This document shows positions 16,287 through 24,639 of a stretch of DNA of 64,000 nucleotides, piece after piece. The stretch's first letter is position 1. Each line of letters starts with the position of its first letter. The DNA is from Paenibacillus sp. FSL H8-0332. GTDB lineage: Bacteria > Bacillota > Bacilli > Paenibacillales > Paenibacillaceae. Below the pieces are notes generated by a model. That model worked only from the letters and a program-made list of their open reading frames with translations. It ran no database searches and was not told the DNA's origin. The stretch is from assembly GCF_037963835.1 (NCBI RefSeq), contig NZ_CP150145.1, positions 5,270,001-5,334,000 on the forward strand, given 5' to 3'. The position numbers and the translations under genes were made by a program.

Positions 16287-17501
16287 ATGAAGATCAACTA
16301 TGCGGACATGACGAACCATCTGGGGTCCTCCGCAGTCCGCGATATCCTTAAGATCACACAGGGCAAGGACATCATTTCGCTTGCCGGAGGACTGCCTGCA
16401 GAAGAGCTGTTTCCGGCAGAGGCGATCCGGGAGGCCTACAGCCGCGTACTGACTGGAGATCCTTCTGCGCTGCAATACGGACTGACAGAAGGCTATCTTC
16501 CGCTGCGTGAACAGATTGCCGCCAGACTGGGGCAACAGGGCATCCCTGTCTCCTCCGAGGAAATGATCCTCACTACCGGCTCCCAGCAGGCCATAGATCT
16601 GCTCTGTAGAATTCTGCTTGATCCGGGTGACACCGTACTTGTGGAGGCACCGACCTATCTGGCCGCCTTGCAGGTACTGGGTTCTTACCGTGCAGACATC
16701 CAGGTTGTTAAGAGCGATGAGGAAGGGCTGCTGCCGGAGCATCTCGAAGAGCAGCTTCGCGTACACCGCCCTAAGCTCCTCTATGCCGTGCCCACTTTCA
16801 ATAACCCTTCAGGCGCAACCTGGAGCAGGGCACGCCGTGAACAAGTGGTGGAGCTATGCCGGAGATACGGCGTGCTGATGCTGGAGGATAATCCATACGG
16901 AGAGATTACGTTCGATGAATCACCGGAAGCCTATCCGCCTACCCTCGCAGCCATCGACAGGAATCTGGGCGGGGATACCTGCGTGGTCTATACAGGTACT
17001 TTCTCCAAGATCGTAGCTCCGGGACTGCGGACAGGCTGGATCATTGGCCCCGCCGGGCTGGTCAAAATGATCGCCAGAGCCAAGCAAGCCGCCGATTTGC
17101 ACTCCAGCACCATCGATCAGCGCGCCCTGCATGAGCTGCTGCTCACGTTCGACCTCGAAGCCCATATCCGGCTGGTCTCCCGGGAATACAAGTCACGGAT
17201 GAAGCTGCTCTCGGCAGAGCTGGCTTCGCAGAGCTGGCAGGATACATCCTTCCTGGAGCCGCGCGGCGGCATGTTCTTGTGGCTGAGCCTGCCTGCCCGG
17301 ATTCATACCGCAGAGCTGCTGCCGCTGGCTGTGGAGCAAGGGGTTGCCTTCGTTCCGGGCGAAGTCTTCTATTCGGAGCAGCCCATGAAGAACACGATGC
17401 GCCTGAATTTCACTCATACCCGGCCGGAGCTGCTGCCGCTTGCAGTGCAGCGCTTGACCACCGCACTGTCCCGGTATGAGGAGCGTTTGCTGCCGCTATA
17501 A
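16287..17501 (+). CDS. PLP-dependent aminotransferase (2-aminoadipate/aromatic type)
   Basis: 404 residues from ATG 16287. A class I/II aminotransferase with LTTGSQQAIDL, AVPTFNNPSGATW, LMLEDNPYGEI and the Schiff-base lysine in TGTFSKIVAPGLRTGWI. It matches the 2-aminoadipate/LysN-like branch that often accompanies MocR regulators; the real amino donor is unknown. ATG 16287 is preferred to 16281 because the AGGGAG site is 7 bases away, against 1. The open frame extends upstream through the promoter repeats but that part is not coding. Likely under control of the divergent MocR gene. Confidence 0.88.
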   Translation: MKINYADMTNHLGSSAVRDILKITQGKDIISLAGGLPAEELFPAEAIREAYSRVLTGDPSALQYGLTEGYLPLREQIAARLGQQGIPVSSEEMILTTGSQQAIDLLCRILLDPGDTVLVEAPTYLAALQVLGSYRADIQVVKSDEEGLLPEHLEEQLRVHRPKLLYAVPTFNNPSGATWSRARREQVVELCRRYGVLMLEDNPYGEITFDESPEAYPPTLAAIDRNLGGDTCVVYTGTFSKIVAPGLRTGWIIGPAGLVKMIARAKQAADLHSSTIDQRALHELLLTFDLEAHIRLVSREYKSRMKLLSAELASQSWQDTSFLEPRGGMFLWLSLPARIHTAELLPLAVEQGVAFVPGEVFYSEQPMKNTMRLNFTHTRPELLPLAVQRLTTALSRYEERLLPL

Positions 17502-17545
17502 TTCAGTTTGCTCTTAACCATTGGCGCATCCAAGTTCTCGCACAC

Positions 17546-17585
17546 AAAAAGGCGGCCCCCATCAGGAGGCCGCCGTCTTATTATT
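17546..17585 (+). terminator. aminotransferase terminator
   Basis: GGCGGCC/GGCCGCC stem with an A-run before and TCTTATTATT after, 45 bases downstream of the stop. It can also separate the gene from the convergent RNase P RNA. Confidence 0.85.
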
Positions 17586-17625
17586 CAGAAATTGTGATTA
17601 CTGTAATGTCTTATTAAAGTTGTCA

Positions 17626-18051
17626 GTTAGGAAAGTTTGCCGTAAGCCGGGTTCTGTGCTCGTTGTGGTTCAGACGGGAACTACCCTCCCACCATAAGCG
17701 ACAATCATCTATCTAGGCCATACATTACTGCACAGCTCCAGCGACCAACCTAGACACGCCTCAGGCGAAGGCTGCGGCTTCCGGTTAGGGAAGCTGCTGC
17801 GTCTCATTAGGTCTTGCTCCAGATGGGGTTTACCAGGAACGAAGTCACCAGCGTTCCTCGGGGTCTCTTACACCTCGGTTCCATCCTTGCCTGTGCCGCC
17901 CGAAAGCGGCCATCGGCGGTCCATTTCTGTGGCACTATCCTTCAGCTCGCGCCGACTGGACGTTATCCAGCACCCTGCCTTGTGGAGCCCGGACTTTCCT
18001 CCCGCATGCGCTCTCACGCATACCGGCGATTGTCTGTCAAACTTTCCGAAA
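17626..18051 (-). ncRNA. rnpB: RNase P RNA (catalytic subunit of tRNA 5' maturation)
   Basis: About 420 bases on the minus strand. Ends pair as helix P1: GGAAAGTTTG (from 18038-18047) with CAAACTTTCC (from 17630-17639). Conserved blocks are all present in order: GAGGAAAGTCCGGGCTCC, GTGCCACAGAAA, ACCGCCGATGGCC, GGTAAACCCCATCTGGAGC, GCCTAGATAGATGATTG and ACAGAACCCGGCTTACGG. From memory, this order and the CCGCCGATGGCC block look like type A RNA (E. coli style) more than the type B RNA of B. subtilis. Ends are approximate to a few bases. It lies between nif3 and the aminotransferase gene. Confidence 0.95.
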
Positions 18052-18062
18052 CAACATTGTAT

Positions 18063-18091
18063 ATTATACAGATATGCATAAGCCCGCACAA
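18063..18091 (-). promoter_or_regulatory. rnpB promoter
   Basis: On the minus strand TTGTGC, 17 bases, perfect TATAAT. The predicted start, near 18056, falls just before the first paired base of rnpB. Confidence 0.6.
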
Positions 18092-18123
18092 GTGTAAATA
18101 ATTACAGCCTCCATGAAATACAG

Positions 18124-19239
18124 TTACATGAAATGAAAAGGCTCGGTATTCAGCGCAGAAGCATGTACCCCTGTGCTATACTTATGCTCCGTCAGCTTGC
18201 CGGCCAGAAACTCCGCTACCTTCACCTTCATGATCTTCTCCGCATTATGGCCCGGATCGATCAGGACGATTCCCGCGAGGTGCGCATCCTGTGCGGTATG
18301 GTAATCGATATCGCCGGTCACCAGCACATCCGCTCCCTTGAAGATAGCGCTACTGTAGTACTTGGCACCGGACCCGCCCATGACTGCTGCCTTGCGGATT
18401 GGACGGTCCAGATCTCCAACTACCCGCACGCTCTCCACATCCAGCCCGCGTTTGACCGTATCGATGAACTCACCAAGCGTCGCCTGCTCCTTCAGCTTCC
18501 CCACTCTTCCAAGTCCAAGGCTGCGGCCTTTGAGGTCCATGGAATACAGATCATAAGCCACCTCTTCATACGGATGAGCCTTCAGCATGGCCTGTACCAC
18601 CTTGTTACGGATCGTATGCGGCACAATCGTCTCGATACGGACCTCTTCAGCCCGCTCCAGCTTGCCTGGCGTGCCGATATACGGGTCCGTGCCCTCCTGC
18701 GGAATGAAGGTGCCATAGCCTTCGACATTGAAGCTGCAATGGCTGTAATTGCCGATCCAGCCCGCTCCGGCGTTCAGGATAGCATCCAGCACCTTCTGAT
18801 GATGATCCTTCGGCACAAATACAACGAGCTTGGACAATTGCTCTGTATGAATATCCTTAATCGGTGCGCCATTCTCAATGCCGAGCGCTTCCGCCATCCA
18901 GTCATTCATTCCGCCTTCGGCCACATCCAGATTCGTATGGCTGATGTACACGGCAATATCGTTTTTGATCAGCTTCTCATATAAGCGTCCCGCCGGGGTA
19001 TCCGTCAGAATCCCTTTGATCGGCCGGAAAATCACCGCATGGTGGGCAATAATCAGATTACAGCCCTTGGCAATCGCTTCGTCCACAATGCTCTCATTGA
19101 CATCCAGCGCCACCAGCACCCCGGTGATCTCCTTCTGGAGACTGCCGACCTGAAGCCCGACATTATCCCATTCCTCAGCCAGATGCTTTGGGGCAAGCTG
19201 CTCCATATATCCAATTACGGTCTGTCCTTTGGCAAACAT
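18124..19239 (-). CDS. yqfO: Nif3-like dinuclear metal center protein (YqfO)
   Basis: 371 residues. Nif3/DUF34 family: the N-terminal part has AEEWDNVGLQVG and CNLIIAHHAVIFRP (metal-binding His), and the C-terminal part has SHTNLD, VTGDIDYHTA and DPGHNAEK. A central inserted domain (about 135-240) is the PII/CutA-like insertion typical of the long Firmicute form. It forms metal-bound hexameric toroids; the biochemical role is debated (GTP cyclohydrolase I type 2 annotation is unreliable). The start overlaps the end of trmK by 25 bases, with a GGAGGTG site inside trmK, so translation is probably coupled. Same order as yqfN-yqfO. Confidence 0.92.
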   Translation of the reverse strand: MFAKGQTVIGYMEQLAPKHLAEEWDNVGLQVGSLQKEITGVLVALDVNESIVDEAIAKGCNLIIAHHAVIFRPIKGILTDTPAGRLYEKLIKNDIAVYISHTNLDVAEGGMNDWMAEALGIENGAPIKDIHTEQLSKLVVFVPKDHHQKVLDAILNAGAGWIGNYSHCSFNVEGYGTFIPQEGTDPYIGTPGKLERAEEVRIETIVPHTIRNKVVQAMLKAHPYEEVAYDLYSMDLKGRSLGLGRVGKLKEQATLGEFIDTVKRGLDVESVRVVGDLDRPIRKAAVMGGSGAKYYSSAIFKGADVLVTGDIDYHTAQDAHLAGIVLIDPGHNAEKIMKVKVAEFLAGKLTEHKYSTGVHASALNTEPFHFM

Positions 19240-19994
19240 TCCAGCACCTCCGCAATCCGTTTAATCTGAAGCTTGATTCTGCTGCGCTTCTCCTCAGCCG
19301 CCTCCAGCTCCGAACGTGCTAGCGAGGCCAGAATGCTCTCCAGCTTGGAGATTTCACCCCGCCATTTGGCGGCGAACACTTCATTCGGCGCTTGCAGCAG
19401 CAGCGGGCCCATCTCCAGCAGCAGCGCCTGATCAAGGGCAACATTGCCTCCGGCAAGTAGGCGCTCGCTGTACAGCTCTTCATTCGTCCCCGCCGCTTCA
19501 GCGCCCTCAGGGACAGCGGTCAGGATCTCATAGATTTTGCCGTCTTCCTCCAAAATATGCTCCGAGACCAGCACCCAGCCGCTCCGCAGCAGCCAGCGGC
19601 GCAGATTATCCTCGCCTACATTGGGCTGTAGCGCGAGCGTCTTCACTCCGGCCAGCTTGCCGAGCTTCTGCCCGCGTTCCAGAATGGCCGCGATCAGCGA
19701 GCCGCCCATGCCAGCAATGGTAATGCAGTCCGCTTCCCCCGGCTCCAGCACCTCCAGCCCGTCTCCGCGCCGTACAGCGATCTTTGCACCAAGTCCTGCT
19801 TCCGCAACACCACGAAGCGCCGCGTCATAGGGTCCCGGATTTACTTCTCCGGCAATAGCCGAAGGCACACGGCCGCTCTTCACAGCGGCAACAGGCAGCA
19901 GGGCATGATCTGAGCCGATATCGGCAAGTCTGCTGCCTGAGGGTACCTGCTCCAGCAGCAGCTGAAGCCGGTCTGATAATTTTACATTGTTCAT
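19215..19994 (-). CDS. trmK: tRNA (adenine(22)-N1)-methyltransferase TrmK (YqfN)
   Basis: 259 residues from ATG 19994. The SAM-binding motif LADIGSDHALLP lies near residue 25 and the catalytic-region motif IAGMGGSL near 95; the C-terminal helical coiled domain with many Glu/Lys matches TrmK. It methylates A22 in the D-loop of tRNAs. ATG 19994 overlaps the upstream gene's TGA as ATGA; the reading frame stays open further upstream (to 20108), but that stretch lies inside the previous gene. Sits between sigA and yqfO as in Bacillus. Confidence 0.92.
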   Translation of the reverse strand: MNNVKLSDRLQLLLEQVPSGSRLADIGSDHALLPVAAVKSGRVPSAIAGEVNPGPYDAALRGVAEAGLGAKIAVRRGDGLEVLEPGEADCITIAGMGGSLIAAILERGQKLGKLAGVKTLALQPNVGEDNLRRWLLRSGWVLVSEHILEEDGKIYEILTAVPEGAEAAGTNEELYSERLLAGGNVALDQALLLEMGPLLLQAPNEVFAAKWRGEISKLESILASLARSELEAAEEKRSRIKLQIKRIAEVLECLPKDRP

Positions 19995-20815
19995 GAGGCC
20001 ACCCACGTTATCCATTTTTTTCTGAAGAGGAACAGCAGCGCAAGGCCCACTGCAATCTTCAGTATTAATACAAGCGAGGTCCATTCCGGGAATCCCGCTC
20101 TGAGCCATAGCGCATCCACCTCCGGCATCAGCCAGAGGGCAACGCCCGCCCCCAGGTACACCCCTGAGACCCCGCTAACCTTGTGATACATCAACCAGCT
20201 CATCCAGATCATAAGCACACACAGCGGAAGCCAGAGCAGCTCCAGCTCCAGCAGAGAGGCGTCCGGCCGGACATTCCCGAAGAATCCCGCATAGAGCAGA
20301 GCCCAGAAGGCATATCCGCAGAAATGAAGCAGTCCGATGCGCAGAAAAAAACCAAGCACACACCACAGCAGCCCGCAGGCCGCAATCAGCAGCGGTATCC
20401 AAAAATCGGCATCCAGCTTATGCAGCTCAATCAGCCACAGTCCGAATCCCAGCGTTAAAATGCTGCCAACTCCCGCCAGCATCAGGCTGATCATCTTGTT
20501 GCGGTTCAGGTAAATCGCCGAATACCCATAACAAATAATTAGGACACTGAGCGCTGTAGCAAGTTGCAAAGGCCAGGGAAAAACGCTAAAATAAAGACTA
20601 ATCAAGAAAATCAAGGAAATAATTCCAAAACCAAACAGCCAAATTTTGATGCTTCCCTGCTGGAGATTCCGTAAGGATACCGGGTTGCTGTCTTCCACCT
20701 CTGCCTGATCATCATACAGGTTGGTCAGGAAGTCACAGTATTGCTCAGGCAGAAGCTTGCTTCTTCTCCAATATTGAATTTCTCTTAATATAGTATCACG
20801 TTTCTCCAGGTTCAA
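19991..20815 (-). CDS. polytopic membrane protein of unknown function between sigA and trmK
   Basis: 274 residues. A short charged N-terminal part (1-55: YWRRSKLLPEQYCDFLTNLYDD) is followed by about eight tightly packed hydrophobic helices ending in a basic KKW tail. The N-terminal LLPEQY motif recalls the start of DUF2157-type membrane proteins, but I cannot assign the family. Its stop overlaps the trmK start as ATGA, so the two are co-translated. B. subtilis has no such gene at this point in its sigA-yqfN order as I recall it, so this may be a genus-specific addition. Confidence 0.7.
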   Translation of the reverse strand: MNLEKRDTILREIQYWRRSKLLPEQYCDFLTNLYDDQAEVEDSNPVSLRNLQQGSIKIWLFGFGIISLIFLISLYFSVFPWPLQLATALSVLIICYGYSAIYLNRNKMISLMLAGVGSILTLGFGLWLIELHKLDADFWIPLLIAACGLLWCVLGFFLRIGLLHFCGYAFWALLYAGFFGNVRPDASLLELELLWLPLCVLMIWMSWLMYHKVSGVSGVYLGAGVALWLMPEVDALWLRAGFPEWTSLVLILKIAVGLALLFLFRKKWITWVAS

Positions 20816-20906
20816 CCGGCATCCCTCTTTCCAGAACTTGCCTTCACTCTATTTCAAGCGCCCGCACACAGCGGGGCTTCAGCATTGATCCCTTAACAAC
20901 AGAAGA

Positions 20907-20937
20907 GGACCTCCTGCCACCGTGCAGCAGAAGGTCC
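20907..20937 (-). terminator. sigA terminator
   Basis: GGACCT/AGGTCC outer stem with inner TCTGC/GCAGG, starting just after the sigA stop at 20949. The downstream U-tract is weak (TCTTCTGTTGTT), so partial read-through into the trmK genes is likely. Confidence 0.6.
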
Positions 20938-20948
20938 GGTTGTAAGGT

Positions 20949-22082
20949 CTATTCGAGGAAATCCTTCAGCCGCTTGCTCCGGCTAGGGTGACGCAGCTTG
21001 CGAAGCGCTTTGGCTTCGATCTGGCGAATCCGCTCGCGGGTTACGCCGAACACCTTGCCCACTTCCTCAAGGGTTCTCGTCCGTCCGTCATCCAGTCCGA
21101 AACGCAGGCGAAGCACATTCTCTTCACGCTCAGTCAGCGTGTCCAGCACATCCTCCAGCTGTTCCTTCAGCAGCTCATACGCTGCTGCATCCGCAGGCGC
21201 CAGCGCCTCCTGATCCTCAATGAAATCTCCCAGATGCGAATCATCTTCCTCACCGATCGGTGTCTCCAAAGATACCGGCTCCTGGGCAATCTTCATGATC
21301 TCTCTAACCTTCTCAACTGTAAGCTCCATCTCGGCTGCAATCTCTTCCGGCGATGGCTCGCGTCCCAGCTCCTGCAGCAATTGACGGGAGACCCGGATTA
21401 GCTTGTTGATGGTTTCGACCATATGCACCGGAATACGGATCGTCCGCGCCTGATCGGCAATCGCACGCGTAATCGCCTGACGAATCCACCAGGTCGCATA
21501 GGTACTGAATTTGAAGCCTTTGTTATGGTCAAACTTCTCAACTGCCTTGATCAGACCCATGTTGCCTTCCTGAATCAGATCCAGGAACAGCATGCCGCGT
21601 CCGACATAACGCTTGGCGATACTGACCACGAGCCGCAGGTTCGCTTCCGCCAGTCTCCGCTTCGCTTCCTCATCACCATTCTTGATCCGCATCGCCAGTT
21701 CGACTTCATCGTCAGCCGATAACAGCGGCACACGGCCGATTTCCTTCAGATACATCCGGACAGGGTCGTTGATCTTGATACCCGGAGGCAGTGACAGATC
21801 ATCATCGAAGCTGAAGTCGTCTCCCTCTTTGTCCTCATTATCCTCGCTTGGACGGAGGCTGTTCACCTCTTCATCGTTCTCATTGACAACCTCGATCCCC
21901 AGATCGCTCAGCTGTTCGTAGAATTCCTCCATCTGCTCGGGATCTTGATCGAATGGCGACAATTTCTCCATGATATCTTTGTAATTAAGTGATGATCTTT
22001 TCTTCCCGTGATCAATAAGCTGGTCCTTAACCTGATCCAGAGTAAATTCCGCTTCCAGTTCAGTGTGCTGATCGTTCGCCAT
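20949..22082 (-). CDS. sigA: primary RNA polymerase sigma factor SigA (RpoD)
   Basis: 377 residues. Region 1.1 (1-100, acidic), region 1.2 (DPVRMYLKEIG near 108), region 2 with the promoter-melting motif KFSTYATWWIRQAITRAI and the region 2.4 segment, region 3 (IPVHMVETINKL), and region 4.2 GVTRERIRQIEAKALRKL that contacts the -35 element. Length and domain order are those of Firmicute SigA, which lacks the E. coli non-conserved insert. GGAGGAGGGAG ribosome site. Follows dnaG with a 40-base gap, the classic dnaG-sigA arrangement. Confidence 0.97.
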   Translation of the reverse strand: MANDQHTELEAEFTLDQVKDQLIDHGKKRSSLNYKDIMEKLSPFDQDPEQMEEFYEQLSDLGIEVVNENDEEVNSLRPSEDNEDKEGDDFSFDDDLSLPPGIKINDPVRMYLKEIGRVPLLSADDEVELAMRIKNGDEEAKRRLAEANLRLVVSIAKRYVGRGMLFLDLIQEGNMGLIKAVEKFDHNKGFKFSTYATWWIRQAITRAIADQARTIRIPVHMVETINKLIRVSRQLLQELGREPSPEEIAAEMELTVEKVREIMKIAQEPVSLETPIGEEDDSHLGDFIEDQEALAPADAAAYELLKEQLEDVLDTLTEREENVLRLRFGLDDGRTRTLEEVGKVFGVTRERIRQIEAKALRKLRHPSRSKRLKDFLE

Positions 22083-22122
22083 AATTCGACTCCCTCCTCC
22101 CTAGGTACATCCTGTCAACATT

Positions 22123-23958
22123 TCATTGTCTCTCTAGGGCTAAAATTTCACTTGCTATTTGTGCTGCACGCAAAAAGTCACCGGATTTCTCCGCCTGAAT
22201 CATCTCTTCACGCTTGGGTTCAATTTTGCGCTGCAGAGGATACTTCCGCACTTCACGAATACAATCGTCCAGAACCTGCGTACTCCAGTCCGGAGGGGTG
22301 TCCATCATGGAGATCGCCGTTGCGGTCTTCTCCAGACGGTCATCCTGAAGCGATGATAGAAACCGGCTGATGCCGGGTGGTTTGCCTTGCGCATAGTAAG
22401 CATATAGATAAGCGGCTATTGCCGCATGATCATCAATATTGAACTCTTCCCCGAGCCGTTCACCCACATAGGTCGCCGCTTCCGGGTCTTGAATCATTAA
22501 TGATAACAGACGCCGTTCCGCAACATGGTAAGCAGGCAGCAATGTAGGTGTCTGCACTTGCCCTTTTTTATGCCTACCATTATTCCACCTGTTATCGTTA
22601 TTATCCCCTTCGGGGTTGTTTTTTTGCATCGAGGCCCGAAGTAAATTGCAATCCTGCTTCAGACTGTCGTAAGATAGCTCAAGCTCGGAGGCGATTTCCC
22701 GCAGGTACACCTCCCGCTCCGTTGAAGAAGGGAGCCCGGCGATAATCTCCAGAGCCTCCTTGACATAGGCAATTTTGCCGTCTTCCTCTAGGAGTATATG
22801 GTTTTTTTTCAGATATATAAGCTTAAATTTGATGGATGACACAGCAGAGTCAATCACTTGTTCCCTGAATCTGTCCCCGCCATGCCGGGTGATGAATTCA
22901 TCCGGGTCCAGGCCGCTGGGAAGCAGGGCTACCCTGACCCGCAGACCGCTGGCTTCCAGGATAGGAATGGCCTTAAGGGCCGCAGCTTGTCCCGCCTTAT
23001 CTCCATCATAGGAGAGAACAATCTCATCTCCCAGGCTTTTCATCAGCGCCACATGGCCCTCCGTGAGCGATGTGCCCATGGTCGCTACCCCGTTATGCAC
23101 ACCTGCATCCCAAGCCGAAATGACATCACCGTATCCCTCGAACAGGACGATTTGCCGCGTTTTGCGGATGGATGCTTTGGACTGGTGCAGATTGTACAGA
23201 ATCCGGCTCTTGTTGAATAACCGGCTCTCCGGGGAATTCAGATATTTCGGCTGCCCTTCACCAAATATTCTCCCGGCAAAAGCAATGGTCTTGCCCATGC
23301 GGTTAGCAATCGGAAAAATGACCCGGCCGCGGAAGCGGTCCAGATATCCTTTGCCTTCCCCCCGGACAGACAGGAGTCCGCCCTTCTCCATCTCGGCGAG
23401 ATCAAAGCCCCGTTTTTCGAGAAACTGCAGCAGTGTATCCCAGCGGTCCGGCGCATAGCCAATCTGGAACTGGTCAATCATTTTATCGCTGAAACCACGG
23501 TTTCTTAAATACTCCATAGCGGCAGTGCCGTATTCCGTGTTCTTCAGCAGATAATGATAATACTTCGCGGATAAATCATACGCCTGAATCAGCCGGTCCC
23601 GCTCTGGATCGGGGGCAGCCAGCGCCCCGCCTCTTCCCTCAGGAACAGGGATATCACTCTCTTCCGCCATGATTCTGACTGCTTCGGGGAAGGATAATCC
23701 TTCGATTTCCATCCTGAATTTGATGGCATTTCCGCCCATACCGCAGCCAAAGCAATGAAAGACTCCCCGGTCAGGGGTGACAGTGAAGGAAGGTGACTTC
23801 TCCGAATGGAACGGGCAGAGGCCCCATAAATATTTACCCTGCTTGGACAGATGGACAACCTTACTGACTGTATCGACAATATCATGCCGCGCCAGCACGT
23901 TCTCGATAACCTCTTCGGGAATAGGACCATGTCCGCTAGCCACTTCAACCACCTTCAT
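22123..23958 (-). CDS. dnaG: DNA primase DnaG
   Basis: 611 residues. CHC2 zinc finger CPFHSEKSPSF ... FHCFGCG (about 48-75), primase catalytic core with TOPRIM motifs (FEGYGDVISA near 270 and SYDGDKAGQAA near 320), and a C-terminal helicase-binding domain (about 440-611). It makes RNA primers for lagging-strand synthesis. The start at 23958 gives MKVVEVASGHG; an AGAG stretch serves as ribosome site. An Asn/Asp-rich linker (GDNNDNRWNN, near 445) precedes the helicase-binding domain. Sits between yqxD and sigA. Confidence 0.96.
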   Translation of the reverse strand: MKVVEVASGHGPIPEEVIENVLARHDIVDTVSKVVHLSKQGKYLWGLCPFHSEKSPSFTVTPDRGVFHCFGCGMGGNAIKFRMEIEGLSFPEAVRIMAEESDIPVPEGRGGALAAPDPERDRLIQAYDLSAKYYHYLLKNTEYGTAAMEYLRNRGFSDKMIDQFQIGYAPDRWDTLLQFLEKRGFDLAEMEKGGLLSVRGEGKGYLDRFRGRVIFPIANRMGKTIAFAGRIFGEGQPKYLNSPESRLFNKSRILYNLHQSKASIRKTRQIVLFEGYGDVISAWDAGVHNGVATMGTSLTEGHVALMKSLGDEIVLSYDGDKAGQAAALKAIPILEASGLRVRVALLPSGLDPDEFITRHGGDRFREQVIDSAVSSIKFKLIYLKKNHILLEEDGKIAYVKEALEIIAGLPSSTEREVYLREIASELELSYDSLKQDCNLLRASMQKNNPEGDNNDNRWNNGRHKKGQVQTPTLLPAYHVAERRLLSLMIQDPEAATYVGERLGEEFNIDDHAAIAAYLYAYYAQGKPPGISRFLSSLQDDRLEKTATAISMMDTPPDWSTQVLDDCIREVRKYPLQRKIEPKREEMIQAEKSGDFLRAAQIASEILALERQ

Positions 23959-23982
23959 CTCTTAACAGTTAAATATAATTCG

Positions 23983-24468
23983 CTATAGCTGGACATTCTC
24001 CTGCAAAATTGTTAAAAGTTTTGTCAGTTTATGTTGAAAAAGATTTTTTTCCTCTGCAGTAATCGCTTTGGGACCCTTGGAATAATGGCCCCGTCTGCGT
24101 TCTACCGCCTTGGCATGCCTGCTCTCCAGCATAAAATCCATGGTAGAATTCTCATATTCCTGGCCCCGGTTCGAAAGTGCCCGGCAGCGTTTGCCCAGCG
24201 CCAGCGCCGCCAGTCCATAATCCTGCGTAATTACGACATCTCCCGCAGAAATATGATTGGCGATATAGAGGTCGGCACTGTCTGCCCCGCGGTCCACCTG
24301 AACCACCGTAACGCCTTCTTCCGCCCGCAGCACATGATCATAGGAAGAGACCATCAGCACCGGAAGCCCGAAGCTGCGTGCCACGGTAATAATCTCCTGC
24401 TTAACCGGACAGGCATCCCCGTCCACAACAATCTTCCTTAGCGGGGAAGTTCCCAAGCTTAGCCTCAC
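23983..24468 (-). CDS. yqxD: UPF0178 (YaiI/YqxD) family protein
   Basis: About 161 residues. The hallmark IVVDGDACPVK near residue 15, VTQDYGLA and LGKRCRAL segments belong to the YaiI/YqxD family, a predicted PIN-like fold with unknown substrate. A GTG at 24468 is preferred because AGGA is 5 bases before it; a TTG at 24471 is also possible. In Bacillus yqxD also precedes dnaG. In this window it directly follows the glyS region, with the regulators known from Bacillus absent. Confidence 0.85.
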   Translation of the reverse strand: MRLSLGTSPLRKIVVDGDACPVKQEIITVARSFGLPVLMVSSYDHVLRAEEGVTVVQVDRGADSADLYIANHISAGDVVITQDYGLAALALGKRCRALSNRGQEYENSTMDFMLESRHAKAVERRRGHYSKGPKAITAEEKNLFQHKLTKLLTILQENVQL

Positions 24469-24530
24469 CAAATTCCTGTGTAATATATATTACGCTCCAT
24501 ACCGTCAAAAATCCTTCTTTCGTAAAGCAT

Positions 24531-24578
24531 AAATACGGAACGAATGTCAACTACGCATTGGCACCGTTCCGTATATTT
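24531..24578 (-). terminator. glyS terminator
   Basis: ATACGGAACG/CGTTCCGTAT stem with a smaller AATG/CATT inner pair, 62 bases after the glyS stop, with modest U-richness on the minus strand. Confidence 0.65.
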
Positions 24579-24639
24579 ATACCCTAAACCCTCGATCTAT
24601 ACCATAAAACCGCAAACATTACTTAAAAAGCTGCCTAAA

